From contig CAJMRT010000006.1 of assembly GCA_905215855.1 (NCBI GenBank), positions 12,832-76,831 of the forward strand: a stretch of 64,000 bases of DNA. The letters run 5' to 3'. This stretch comes from an uncultured bacterium (lineage in GTDB: Bacteria; Bacillota; Clostridia; Oscillospirales; Acutalibacteraceae). A program made the translations under genes and the position numbers. Below the pieces are notes generated by a model. It was not told the origin of the DNA. It did not search any database and was given only the letters and a program-made list of their open reading frames with translations. Of the stretch, positions 33,521 through 42,051 are shown piece after piece (the first letter of the stretch is position 1; every line of letters begins with the position of its first letter).

Positions 33521-34453
33521 ATGAAATTTCAAAAAACACTTTGCTCATACAAGGGTATGACAAAACGAAATATAAAGGTATATTTAAAGGACAAAACCGC
33601 AATTATCTTCTCAATGATGACGCAGATTATCATACTCGGACTTTATCTTTTATTTCTCAAACAGAATTATGTAGATTCAATGACTTCAATGCTTGACGGC
33701 TTCAACATCAAAACAGAGGACAATTTGATTAACGCACTTGTAAATTCATGGCTTGTATCGGGCGTTATAGGAACATCTGTTGTAACGGTTGCAATGAACT
33801 CGCTTTCGGTAATGATTTCCGACAAGCAGAACAAGATTGACTACGACTACAACGCTTCTTCCGTAAAGGGCAGTACGGTTGTTCTCTCCTACTTTTCGGG
33901 TGCGGTTATAAACACAATTGTAATCAGCGCAATTTTGCTGACGGCAGGCATCGCATTTTCGTGCATATCGGGTTCAAGCTTTCCCGAATTTACAGAGCTT
34001 TTAAAATTATACGGACTTGTGATTTTAGGCTCTGTTTCGGCTGTACTTATTCTTATGTTTGTTGCGTCATTCTTCAAAAAGAATTCAACCTATGCCGCAT
34101 TCAACACACTTATTTCGGTTGCAATCGGTTTTGTAATCGGCGCATACATTCCCGTCAGCCAGTTTTCTGACGGAGTTCAGACATTTGTAAATCTTATCCC
34201 AGGCTCACACATTGCGGCTATGATAAGAAATGTGCTTGTCAGCCCATGCATTAACGATATTTCGACCTCACTCGCAGGAGCAGACCACGGAATGTTTGCC
34301 ACAGAGGCAGAAAAAGCGTTTGCAACCAACCTCAACCTTTTCGGAAACGAAGTGAATTTTACATTTATGATGATGTACTCAATCGGTGCAATCGTACTTT
34401 TCCTTGTCCTCAACCTTATATCATACAAATTCAGTTCAAAACGCAAGGACTGA
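33521..34453 (+). CDS. ABC-2 type transporter permease
   Basis: A 310-aa permease with about six membrane helices and a large loop after the first. The Ala/Gly-rich helix pairs and the NLIPGSHIAAMIRNVL stretch are typical of DrrB-like permeases. The start is ATG 33521, one base after the ATPase stop, with GGTGACTGAT upstream. It forms the transporter with the preceding ATPase. Confidence 0.88.
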   Translation: MKFQKTLCSYKGMTKRNIKVYLKDKTAIIFSMMTQIIILGLYLLFLKQNYVDSMTSMLDGFNIKTEDNLINALVNSWLVSGVIGTSVVTVAMNSLSVMISDKQNKIDYDYNASSVKGSTVVLSYFSGAVINTIVISAILLTAGIAFSCISGSSFPEFTELLKLYGLVILGSVSAVLILMFVASFFKKNSTYAAFNTLISVAIGFVIGAYIPVSQFSDGVQTFVNLIPGSHIAAMIRNVLVSPCINDISTSLAGADHGMFATEAEKAFATNLNLFGNEVNFTFMMMYSIGAIVLFLVLNLISYKFSSKRKD

Positions 34454-34466
34454 TTTATGACAGATA

Positions 34467-34500
34467 AAAAGCCGACACTCCAAAAGTGTCGGCTTTTTTA
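34467..34500. terminator. bidirectional terminator after the ABC-2 operon
   Basis: AAAAAGCCGACACT (to 34479) pairs with AGTGTCGGCTTTTTT (from 34485). A-rich and T-rich flanks make it usable by the convergent methionine-synthase-like gene. Confidence 0.9.
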
Positions 34501-34507
34501 TATATAG

Positions 34508-35620
34508 TTACTTCCAAACTTCTTCTGCAATTTCTTTTACAAGAGCAAGCTTTGCCCACTGCTCTTCCTCGGTAAGCTTATTACCGATTTCGCATGATGC
34601 AAAACCGCACTGCGGACTGAGATACAATCTGTCAAGCGGAATATACTTTGCCGCCTCATGAATACGATTGATTACAGTCTGCTTATCCTCAAGAACAGGT
34701 GACTTTGTTGTGATAAGACCGAGAACAACCTTTTTGTCACCGCTCACATATTTTAACGGTTCAAAACCGCCTGAACGCTCATCGTCAAACTCAAGATAAT
34801 AAGCGTTGACATTTTCTTCACCGAAAAGTTTCTCTGCAACAGGATCATATGCACCGCTGCTGAAGTATGCAGAATGATAGTTACCTCTGCAAACATGAGT
34901 ATTGATTACGAGGTCATCAGGCTTACCCTCAATTGCAAGGTTGTTTACCTTGAGAAGTTTCTCACTGATACTCTTTAAATCTGCATCCTCGCCATAGCGG
35001 ATTACGCTACCCTCCGCAACAAGAACGCCCCATGTGCAGTCGTCAAACTGGATATTTCTGCAACCTGCATCGTAAAGATCTTTGATTACCTTTTTGTATC
35101 CGTTTGCAATATCGTTGATAAGTTCTTCATCTGTCGAATAGAACTTCCTTGTCGTTTCAATATTTGCAGGAATGATGAACTGCTGGAAAAACTGTGCGGG
35201 AGCAGGAATTGTCTGCTTTGCTACTGTGTTTTCATCCTCAAGAGCCTTTACAAATTTGTAATGTTCAACAAACGGATGACTGTCAACCGAGATTTCGCCG
35301 GAAAGCCATGTATCGTCAATCAAAGCCTGTTCGCCGTGGAATGCAACACCGTTTTCGGTTTTTTTGTGTTCAACTCCGTTAAATCCCCACATGAAGTCGA
35401 GATGCCATGTTGCTCTACGGAATTCACCGTCGGTAATCGCTTTTATACCGGCTTTTTTCTGTTTTGCAACAAGGTCAAGAATAGCCTTGTCCTCAACTGC
35501 GGTAAGTTCTTCTTTTGTGATTTTACCGTTTTCAAAATCAAGTCTTGCTTTTTTAAGATAATCGGGTCTTAAAAAGCTGCCTACTGTTTCAAATCTAAAT
35601 GGTGTGTGCTGTTTACTCAT
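34508..35620 (-). CDS. cobalamin-independent methionine synthase C-terminal-like protein (YxjG/YxjH type)
   Basis: A 370-aa single-domain MetE-like protein. The TIM barrel shows AITDGEFRRATWHLDF near the N-terminus. Candidate zinc ligands are in NTHVCRGNYH, in YYLEFDDERSG and in LSPQCGFAS. It lacks the N-terminal half of full MetE, like YxjG and YxjH of B. subtilis. The likely reaction is methyl transfer to a thiol, homocysteine or a related acceptor; the methyl donor is uncertain. ATG 35620 follows CGGAGGTATTTAAG. I see no S-box or T-box in its leader. Confidence 0.85.
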   Translation of the reverse strand: MSKQHTPFRFETVGSFLRPDYLKKARLDFENGKITKEELTAVEDKAILDLVAKQKKAGIKAITDGEFRRATWHLDFMWGFNGVEHKKTENGVAFHGEQALIDDTWLSGEISVDSHPFVEHYKFVKALEDENTVAKQTIPAPAQFFQQFIIPANIETTRKFYSTDEELINDIANGYKKVIKDLYDAGCRNIQFDDCTWGVLVAEGSVIRYGEDADLKSISEKLLKVNNLAIEGKPDDLVINTHVCRGNYHSAYFSSGAYDPVAEKLFGEENVNAYYLEFDDERSGGFEPLKYVSGDKKVVLGLITTKSPVLEDKQTVINRIHEAAKYIPLDRLYLSPQCGFASCEIGNKLTEEEQWAKLALVKEIAEEVWK

Positions 35621-35652
35621 CTTAAATACCTCCGTGGAAATTTGATGAGTTA

Positions 35653-35681
35653 ATTATATTATGAATTCACAGACTTGTAAA
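35653..35681 (-). promoter_or_regulatory. promoter for the MetE-like gene
   Basis: On the minus strand TTTACA (35681-35676), a 17-base spacer and TATAAT (35658-35653). It lies between the LysR gene and the MetE-like gene, so the latter can be transcribed separately. Confidence 0.75.
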
Positions 35682-35720
35682 ATACTTGTTATCAGCCGTT
35701 TGCTATTAGTTTTTCTTATA

Positions 35721-36617
35721 TCAAATATGTTTCTTTAAAGCCTCAATATATGCCTCGGCAAGGTTACTGTGTAAAATCTTTTTATTTTCGATATAACCGA
35801 TTTTCATATTGCCCTCTTCATCAAGGGGGATTGCGGTTATATTATCACCGTTAAGCTCATTGTCGATTACACCGCTGCAAACTGTGTAGCCGTTGAGTCC
35901 GATTAAAAGGTTGAACAGGGTTGCTCTGTCGGTCACTCTGATATTTTTTGTACGCCCGACCGTGCTGAAAATTTCTTCCGAATAATAAAAAGAATTATGT
36001 TCTCCCTGTTCAAACGAGAGATACGGATAATCGGCAAGCTCCTCCATTGTAACGGATTTTTTGTCTGCAAGCGGATGGTCGGTTGATACAAACACATGAG
36101 GCTTTGCCGTAAAAAGCTCGGTGAATGTCAGCAACTTTGATTTTATAATTTTCATCAGCGCATCTTTGTTAAAGCTGTTGAGATAAAGGATTCCGATTTC
36201 GCTTTTCATCTTTGCAACATCGTCAATAATTTCGTAGGTTTCGGTTTCACGAAGTGAAAAATCGTACTCCTCGCCTGCAAACCGTCGGATAAGATCAACA
36301 AATGCATTGACTGCAAACGAGTAGTGCTGGGTTGAAACGCAGAACTGTTGCTTTATCTTTGTTCCCGACTTATACACTCCCTCAAGCAGGCTTGCCTGTT
36401 CAAGAACCTGTCGTGCATAGCCGAGAAATCTTTCACCCTCGTTTGAAGTTACAACGCCCTTGTTTGTGCGTGTAAAAATCTTTATGCCCATTTCCGTTTC
36501 CAACTCACGGATTGATGTTGTAAGTCCCGGTTGGGAAATAAAAAGTTCTTTTGACGCTTCACTCATTGAGCCTGTGCGGGCAACGGTGACAACATATTTC
36601 AACTGTTGCAAAGTCAA
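35721..36617 (-). CDS. LysR-family transcriptional regulator
   Basis: A 298-aa regulator. The N-terminal winged helix-turn-helix (LKYVVTVARTGSMSEASKELFISQPGLTTSIRELE) is followed by a LysR substrate domain. The start is TTG 36617, the codon that begins the family-typical MTLQQLKYVV, with AAAGGA ten bases upstream. It lies between the nitroreductase pair and the MetE-like gene, all on one strand, so either could be its target. The effector cannot be inferred. Confidence 0.92.
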   Translation of the reverse strand: MTLQQLKYVVTVARTGSMSEASKELFISQPGLTTSIRELETEMGIKIFTRTNKGVVTSNEGERFLGYARQVLEQASLLEGVYKSGTKIKQQFCVSTQHYSFAVNAFVDLIRRFAGEEYDFSLRETETYEIIDDVAKMKSEIGILYLNSFNKDALMKIIKSKLLTFTELFTAKPHVFVSTDHPLADKKSVTMEELADYPYLSFEQGEHNSFYYSEEIFSTVGRTKNIRVTDRATLFNLLIGLNGYTVCSGVIDNELNGDNITAIPLDEEGNMKIGYIENKKILHSNLAEAYIEALKKHI

Positions 36618-36648
36618 CCTTGTTCAATCCTTTCAAAAACAAATTCCC

Positions 36649-37170
36649 TCATTCAACATAGAAAACACGGTTTTCTCTTCTTGGTGAAGTTTTGGGATAT
36701 TCACCGTTCACATAACCGATAACGCAGTGACCGATACCCTCATAGTCACCCTCAATGCCAAGTGATTTGAGAATTTCTTTGCCCTCTTTGCTTTCAAATT
36801 CTTCCTTTGCACGGTGAATCCAACAACTTCCGAGTCCCTCATCATGGGCGGCAAGCATAAGATTTTCCATCACAAGAGTACCGTCATACAAATATGTAGG
36901 AGCAGCTTTGTCGGCAAGCACAATCAGCACAACGGGAGCGTTATAGAACGGATCAACATCTTTTCCCATAATTTCGGCATTCATTCTTGAAAGCCTGTCA
37001 CGCATTTCTTTGTTTGTAACGGCAACGATAATAACCGGCTGTCTGTTCATTCCCGACGGAGCATACAGACCTGCGGAAATGATTTCGTCAATAACTTCCT
37101 TTGGCGGCATTTCAGACTTAAAGCTGCGAACGCTTCTTCTTGATTTCAGTTTTTCGATAAATTCACTCAT
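36649..37170 (-). CDS. nitroreductase-family protein
   Basis: A 173-aa FMN-dependent oxidoreductase. It has the FMN-binding KSRRSVRSF start, the LYAPSGMNRQPV region and GLGSCWIHRAKEEF near residues 120-135. Small clostridial nitroreductases act on nitro-aromatics, quinones or flavins. The start is ATG 37170 with GAGAGGGTTTACATA. The frame to 37215 has no ribosome site. It is 13 bases after a second nitroreductase. Confidence 0.9.
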   Translation of the reverse strand: MSEFIEKLKSRRSVRSFKSEMPPKEVIDEIISAGLYAPSGMNRQPVIIVAVTNKEMRDRLSRMNAEIMGKDVDPFYNAPVVLIVLADKAAPTYLYDGTLVMENLMLAAHDEGLGSCWIHRAKEEFESKEGKEILKSLGIEGDYEGIGHCVIGYVNGEYPKTSPRRENRVFYVE

Positions 37171-37183
37171 TATGTAAACCCTC

Positions 37184-37723
37184 TCATTCCTCGTAAAATT
37201 TTGCAAAATCCTCAACAGATTTTCTCTTTGGTCTTACGATTTCGGAATCCGTATAACCAACTGCTATAACGCTGACAACAGCCTCTGTTTCGGGAATGTC
37301 AAATTCTTTTCTGAGCTTTTCGCCGTCACGGATACCCATAACAAGGGTTGAAATGCCGAGTTCGGTTGCCTTTAGCAAAAGTGCCATATTGTTAAGACCG
37401 AGATCGTAATATCCCCAGCCGTTGCCGATTTCAGTCACGGCAGTACCGTCTTTGTCAAAACCCGAACGATTGAGAACAACGGTTGTCACGATATATGCTG
37501 ACGCATTTTCTGAATTTTTTCTGTTAAATTCGGGGAGTGCCTCTCTTACGGCAATCTTACTTTTCTCACCTGTTGCAACATAAAAGCGTGGTGTCTGCGA
37601 GTTCTTCCACGACGGAGCAAGATTTGCCGCTGACAGCATTTCATCAAGCAGGCTTTTTTCAACCTTTTTATCTATATAATGTCTTGTGCTTTTTCTGTTA
37701 TTTAATGCCTCAGATAATTCCAT
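37184..37723 (-). CDS. nitroreductase-family protein
   Basis: A 179-aa paralogous-type nitroreductase. It has NNRKSTRHYIDKKV at the start, NLAPSWKNSQTPRF and ELGISTLVMGIRDGEKLR. The Trp in PSWKNSQ is typical of a subgroup distinct from the next gene. ATG 37723 follows GGAGGTTTGATT. It heads a two-gene nitroreductase operon behind the promoter at 37753-37781. Confidence 0.9.
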   Translation of the reverse strand: MELSEALNNRKSTRHYIDKKVEKSLLDEMLSAANLAPSWKNSQTPRFYVATGEKSKIAVREALPEFNRKNSENASAYIVTTVVLNRSGFDKDGTAVTEIGNGWGYYDLGLNNMALLLKATELGISTLVMGIRDGEKLRKEFDIPETEAVVSVIAVGYTDSEIVRPKRKSVEDFAKFYEE

Positions 37724-37752
37724 AATCAAACCTCCAACATTTTTATACCTAT

Positions 37753-37781
37753 ATTGTACCAATGGAGTGGGAATTAATCAA
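37753..37781 (-). promoter_or_regulatory. promoter for the nitroreductase pair
   Basis: On the minus strand TTGATT (37781-37776), a 17-base spacer and TACAAT (37758-37753). It starts immediately after the AEC transporter stop. Confidence 0.65.
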
Positions 37782-37784
37782 GGG

Positions 37785-38711
37785 TTAAAGCAGAATATAG
37801 AACAAAATCGGTATCGTAAAAACTGCCGTCAGCTGTGACACAAGCGCAATACTTGCACCGTCATCGGGACTTTTTCCGTAGGCTGACGGAATGATTACCG
37901 TGTTAAGTCCAAGCGGCATTGCATTTGCGCAAAGTGTTGCAACAACTGCCTCCTGAGGTGCGTTAAAAAGCTTTAACACAAGCACCGAAACCGTTGGCAG
38001 AAACACAAGGCGGATTCCTGCAACAACATAGGTTTGCCATTTGCCGAAAAGATTTGCAAGACTGTAGCCGCCTATTACAAAGCCTGTCAGAATCATTGCA
38101 ATGGGCGACATACAGGCGGCGGTTGAATTGATTATTGTTGTGACAAGTCTGAATTTCGGAATCGGCAATAAACCGAGAATTGCTCCGATAAAAATTGAAA
38201 CAAAAATCGGATTGACAAAATTTTTCATTGAAAATTTGCCGTGTCCGTTCGGCACAAGCCACGCAATTCCTATTGAATAAGTAAACAGATTAAGCGGTAA
38301 AGTGAACATAAGATAGTCGAAAAGCTCCATGCTTTCTGCGCCGTATATTCCCGACACCATTGCAGTTCCGACAAATCCGAAATTTGAAACGGAAATTGAA
38401 TAGCGGTACACCTTTTTCAGATATTCCGTTTTACCGAGAAATCTTGACGCAACAAATCCCGTTGCAATGCAAAACAGCAGAACCCCCGTGCTGTAGGCAA
38501 TGAACACCCATTTTTCGCTTATGTTTTTTACTGTACAATTGGTGCGGAATGTGTTAATTACAACGGCAGGCATAAGAATTCTGTTCTCAAGCTTTGAAAA
38601 AATTTCGGCTGAATTTTCCGGCAAAAATCCGCCCTGTCGGATTATAAAACCGATAAATATAAACGAAAACAAAACCGCAATTTGAAAAATCACCGATGAA
38701 AAAATCTCCAC
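37785..38711 (-). CDS. AEC-family (auxin efflux carrier-like) transporter
   Basis: A 308-aa polytopic transporter with about ten helices in two inverted halves. The PENSAEIFSKLENRILMPAVVINTF segment and the C-terminal LCANAMPLGLNTVIIPSAYG are family-typical. AEC proteins move dicarboxylates, malate or other small anions. The start is GTG 38711 with GGGGGCGGATTT upstream. The longer open frame to 38774 runs back through the terminator of the preceding gene and is rejected. Confidence 0.87.
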   Translation of the reverse strand: MEIFSSVIFQIAVLFSFIFIGFIIRQGGFLPENSAEIFSKLENRILMPAVVINTFRTNCTVKNISEKWVFIAYSTGVLLFCIATGFVASRFLGKTEYLKKVYRYSISVSNFGFVGTAMVSGIYGAESMELFDYLMFTLPLNLFTYSIGIAWLVPNGHGKFSMKNFVNPIFVSIFIGAILGLLPIPKFRLVTTIINSTAACMSPIAMILTGFVIGGYSLANLFGKWQTYVVAGIRLVFLPTVSVLVLKLFNAPQEAVVATLCANAMPLGLNTVIIPSAYGKSPDDGASIALVSQLTAVFTIPILFYILL

Positions 38712-38735
38712 AAATCCGCCCCCTTTTAAAGCCAA

Positions 38736-38766
38736 AACACCCCCAGTCCGAGCGGCTGAGGGTGTA
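38736..38766 (-). terminator. terminator after the DUF1540 gene
   Basis: On the minus strand ACACCCTCAG pairs with CTGGGGGTGT, followed by TTTGGCTTT. It separates the DUF1540 gene from the AEC transporter. Confidence 0.75.
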
Positions 38767-38780
38767 AGCTTCAAATCAAA

Positions 38781-38963
38781 TTACTTGCAGCTGCACTTTG
38801 CTTCAAAGCTCTGGCAGTCCGTACACTGACAAACAGTCGGATTTGCCTCATGAGTGCCGACCTTGATTGCCTCAAGCGAACAGTAGTCCTTTGTGCTGTT
38901 GTGATGCTTACAGTTTGTTACCGAGCACATAATGCTTTGGTTACAATATGCATTGTTTTCCAT
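38781..38963 (-). CDS. DUF1540 Cys-rich small protein
   Basis: A 60-aa protein with paired Cys motifs: CNQSIMCSVTNCKHH, YCSLEAI, CQCTDCQSF and CSCK. This is the DUF1540 pattern, a probable small metal-binding protein, common in spore-formers. The start is ATG 38963, ten bases after GAGGAG. The ATG at 38972 lies one base after that site and is less likely. Confidence 0.85.
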   Translation of the reverse strand: MENNAYCNQSIMCSVTNCKHHNSTKDYCSLEAIKVGTHEANPTVCQCTDCQSFEAKCSCK

Positions 38964-39083
38964 AGTATTCATTCTCCTCATTCATTTTTGCGGATTAGCC
39001 GCTTTTTATATTGTTTCTGCATTTTGCGGATTTATACCGCACACTTTGAAACATCTGCAATAAAATGTACTGAGGTGAATTAC

Positions 39084-39416
39084 ATGAATGTTGTATCGGC
39101 TGTTTTTCTTGTTGTTTTTGCCGTAATCGGAATTTGTGCATTTGTCCGTGAATTTACAATTTTTCTCTTTCGCAGCAGAAAAAATAATACCGTTATGTTT
39201 GTTGCTCCCATCAGCGGAAAATGTGAAAATGCCGAATATATTTTGCGAAGTGCTGCCGCAAGGGTAAAATGGATAAGCAGAGGAAGAAACGACTGTGTAA
39301 TTTGCCTTGACTGCGGTATGGACGGTGAAACAAAAAGGATTTGCCAAAAAATATGCAGTGACTACGGCTTTGCAAAGCTTTTGACAAAACAGGAATTTTT
39401 TGAAATGATAAAGTGA
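39084..39416 (+). CDS. conserved hypothetical single-helix protein
   Basis: A 110-aa protein with one N-terminal membrane helix (residues 3-25) and a cytoplasmic domain. The domain carries VMFVAPISGKCENAEYI, an ARVKWI segment and CVICLDCGMDGETKRIC. ATG 39084 follows GAGGTGAATTAC. It is divergent to the DUF1540 gene. The Cys-containing domain looks like a conserved but unnamed family. No function is suggested. Confidence 0.75.
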   Translation: MNVVSAVFLVVFAVIGICAFVREFTIFLFRSRKNNTVMFVAPISGKCENAEYILRSAAARVKWISRGRNDCVICLDCGMDGETKRICQKICSDYGFAKLLTKQEFFEMIK

Positions 39417-39438
39417 AAATTCAAACGAAATTCAAACA

Positions 39439-39474
39439 AAAAAGCTGCCGCGGAAAACTCTGTGGCAGCTTTGA
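39439..39474 (+). terminator. terminator after the 39084-39416 gene
   Basis: AAAGCTGCC (39441-39449) pairs with GGCAGCTTT (39464-39472), extended inward by G-U pairs. The T-run is short (TTTGATTTG). Confidence 0.75.
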
Positions 39475-39499
39475 TTTGTTATAATATTTCAGAAATATT

Positions 39500-39669
39500 T
39501 CAGAAAAATTTCGTTGTCTGCAGGCTCTCCTCGGTAATTTCAGCGGGCTTACAGTCGCCGTTATAATTTTCAAAAAGTTCAACGGTGGTTTTGCATAAAT
39601 TTGCACTGCATATTAGTTAGGTTTTAAAACATCCGCTATTAAAATAATCTTTTTATTTTTCGGCTGCAT
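39500..39669 (-). pseudogene. possible broken small gene
   Basis: An 18-codon frame starting at ATG 39669, behind AAAGGTGGATTTAT, ends at 39613. In a different frame, downstream sequence to 39500 encodes a protein-like tail, TTVELFENYNGDCKPAEIT and onward to KFF, with no start of its own. The tail vaguely recalls MazE/AbrB-type antitoxin C-termini. The two pieces may be one frameshifted small gene. Evidence is thin. The gap from 39417 to 39687 otherwise holds only the terminator. Confidence 0.25.
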
Positions 39670-39687
39670 ATAAATCCACCTTTACAT

Positions 39688-40509
39688 TTAAAATAAAAAT
39701 ACAAACAAACCTGACAAAAGGTATGCAATTAACGATATTCCTTCACATTTTACATATTTTGAAATTTTTTCGACTTTTTCTGTTCTTTCATCAAAGAAAT
39801 CGTATTTTGACAAAAGTTTTCTGTAATCCGAAAAGGAAGTGACAAAATATGAAACTGCAATTATCAAGCCGATTGCGTAGAGAATTACTACCCACAGCAA
39901 GCCCACTATATCGTAATACTTTGTGAACAGGCTGATATAAAAGAAACCTGCCTGAAAAACTAAGGCTATTTTTACATTTTTCAAAACACGGTTGCACTCG
40001 TACCCGTGATTTTTAAAGTCTTTATCAGATTGATAGTAGCTGTCGGGAATCAACTTTGTGTTCACATAAACCCTTCTGCCAAAAACTTTTGCAGTTCCCG
40101 ACCAAATAACCAACAACAGCATAAGAAAGATTATAATAAAATTAAAAAAGAAAAATTTCGGCATCAACATTATCATATCGGTTTCAATAAACAAATCTGA
40201 CAAATAAACGACTCCGTTTAAAACAAAAATCCATTCTGTCATTGTACTTTCATCTTTTAAAAGCGCATATGCCGTAATCGTTGTTAATGCAATCAAAAAA
40301 ATCAGCAAAATCAAAAACACGACAAGGTCATATTGATTTCCTGTTTTAAAATAGTTTGCAAATGAGCCGAATACCGAATTGTATATTGTGGTAAAAAACA
40401 TTTTCATCTGCAAAGTACACAGGCAATAACCTATATTAACAAGCATAAGCACAATAAAAATGCTCTGCAAGGCTACGGTTATAATCCCCGCTGTGTTTTT
40501 TGACTTCAT
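39688..40509 (-). CDS. multi-pass membrane protein of unknown function
   Basis: A 273-aa protein with about seven hydrophobic helices (near residues 10-30, 60-85, 100-120, 125-150, 185-210, 215-235 and the C-terminus). A cytoplasmic loop is rich in Lys and Tyr (TKLIPDSYYQSDKDFKNHGYE). ATG 40509 follows AGGAGTGAACAAA. No family is recognised. Codon use is AT-rich relative to the neighbours, which might mean recent acquisition. Confidence 0.7.
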   Translation of the reverse strand: MKSKNTAGIITVALQSIFIVLMLVNIGYCLCTLQMKMFFTTIYNSVFGSFANYFKTGNQYDLVVFLILLIFLIALTTITAYALLKDESTMTEWIFVLNGVVYLSDLFIETDMIMLMPKFFFFNFIIIFLMLLLVIWSGTAKVFGRRVYVNTKLIPDSYYQSDKDFKNHGYECNRVLKNVKIALVFQAGFFYISLFTKYYDIVGLLWVVILYAIGLIIAVSYFVTSFSDYRKLLSKYDFFDERTEKVEKISKYVKCEGISLIAYLLSGLFVFLF

Positions 40510-40649
40510 TTTGTTCACTCCTACACAAAATTGTCTGCCCTTAATTGTCTGCACTTATTGTATTAAACAATTATACGGCTGTCAAGATTTTACCGTTACC
40601 GAGATCATAAAAATAATTTTAAGAATATATATTCAAAGAAATAAAATTG

Positions 40650-40658
40650 TGGTATAAT
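40650..40658 (+). promoter_or_regulatory. extended -10 promoter for murT
   Basis: TGGTATAAT (40650-40658) is an extended -10 element with only a weak TATTCA-like -35 box. It lies about 65 bases before the murT start. Confidence 0.5.
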
Positions 40659-40723
40659 GATGAAGAGTATATACAAGGTATGTACAGGTAACACAGGTTG
40701 TCTTTGATTAAGGAAGTGGCAAA

Positions 40724-42049
40724 ATGAAAAAACTATTTACTATTATTGTGTGCAAGGTTCTGAAATTTGTCGGAGGATTGCTCGGCAAGGGCAGCAGTCT
40801 GCCGGGACAGATTGCGCTTAAACTCTGCCCCGATATTCTCGGACGAATTGAACTGCCGAAATATATTGTTGCCGTAACAGGCAGTAACGGCAAAACATCT
40901 ACCGTTGAGATGATTGCACATATTCTTTGTGAAAGCGGCAAAAAAGTTGCCTGGAACAAAGAGGGTTCTAACCAGATTGAGGGAGTTACAACTCTTATTC
41001 TCGGCAGCTGTACTCTTTCGGGCAAGGTTAAGTCGGACATTCTTCTCATTGAAAGTGACGAACGCTTTGCAAAATATACTTTCAAATACATCACACCGAC
41101 TCATTATGTTATCACAAACCTTTACCGTGACCAGCTCACACGAAACGGTCATCCGGAATGGGTTTACAATGCCGTAAAGGAGAGTATTCATCCCGAAACT
41201 CAGCTTATTCTTAACGCCGACGATCCGCTTGTTTCGTGCTTTGGCTACGGCAGGGATAATGTTGTATGGTTCGGTGCAGGCAATCTTCCGACCGATACAA
41301 AGGAGTTTGTCGGTGTTTACAATGACGGTGCATATTGCCCTCACTGCAAATCTCCGATGACATATTCAAGCTATCACTACGACCACATAGGCAACTATGA
41401 ATGCCCTAACTGTGGTCTTAAAAGACAGGATACAAGCTACACAGTTACATCTGCCGATCTTGAAAAAGGCGAAATTACAATTAACAATAAGTACAAGATT
41501 GAACTTACGCTCAAATCGCTTTATAATGTTTACAATTTGCTTGCGGCATTTACCGTTGCGTCAATCACAGGTGTTGACGGCAACACAATTGCAAAGAGCC
41601 TGAGCAATTATGTTCTCAAAAACTTCCGTGTTGTAACATTCACGCTTGGAAACAGAAAGGGTACGCTTGTTACATCAAAACATGAAAACAGCATTTCGTA
41701 CAATCAGTCACTCAAGCTTGCCGCATCCGACAAGGATAAGTGCGATGTTTTGATTATTGTTGACGCAGTCAGCAGAAAGTATTTTACAAGCGATGTTTCA
41801 TGGCTTTGGGACATCAACTTTGACCTTCTCAAAAGCGACAATGTAAAGAACATTGTGCTTGCAGGAACATATTGCAACGACCTTGCAACAAGATTTTCTT
41901 TCTCAAAAGTTGACAGGAACAAAATCAAGGTTATCAAAGACATTGAAGAAGCCGTTGATTATCTTGACAATGACCGCAAAGAAAAGATTTATGTAATTAC
42001 CTGTTTCTCGGACAAGGGTAAATTTCTTGAAAAGGTAAAGGTGGACTGA
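40724..42049 (+). CDS. murT: lipid II isoglutaminyl synthase, MurT subunit
   Basis: A 441-aa Mur-ligase-like enzyme that, with GatD, amidates the D-Glu of lipid II to D-isoglutamine. The Mur-ligase ATP site is VTGSNGKTSTVEMIAH (about residues 47-62). A zinc-ribbon insertion (CPHCKSPM and YECPNCG) is characteristic of MurT. The DUF1727 C-terminal domain carries SDVSWLWDINFD, the region that in Staphylococcus aureus holds the catalytic Asp. All expected MurT features are intact. ATG 40724 follows AAGGAAGTGGCAAA. It is two bases upstream of gatD. Confidence 0.95.
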   Translation: MKKLFTIIVCKVLKFVGGLLGKGSSLPGQIALKLCPDILGRIELPKYIVAVTGSNGKTSTVEMIAHILCESGKKVAWNKEGSNQIEGVTTLILGSCTLSGKVKSDILLIESDERFAKYTFKYITPTHYVITNLYRDQLTRNGHPEWVYNAVKESIHPETQLILNADDPLVSCFGYGRDNVVWFGAGNLPTDTKEFVGVYNDGAYCPHCKSPMTYSSYHYDHIGNYECPNCGLKRQDTSYTVTSADLEKGEITINNKYKIELTLKSLYNVYNLLAAFTVASITGVDGNTIAKSLSNYVLKNFRVVTFTLGNRKGTLVTSKHENSISYNQSLKLAASDKDKCDVLIIVDAVSRKYFTSDVSWLWDINFDLLKSDNVKNIVLAGTYCNDLATRFSFSKVDRNKIKVIKDIEEAVDYLDNDRKEKIYVITCFSDKGKFLEKVKVD

Positions 42050-42051
42050 TT

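Noticed and set aside
35621..35720. S-box or T-box upstream of the methionine-synthase-like gene
   Set aside because: The leader is under 40 bases from the predicted start to the ATG and holds no such structure.
38712..38774. N-terminal extension of the AEC transporter
   Set aside because: It spans the terminator stem of the DUF1540 gene. The GTG at 38711 has a ribosome site and gives the family-typical start.
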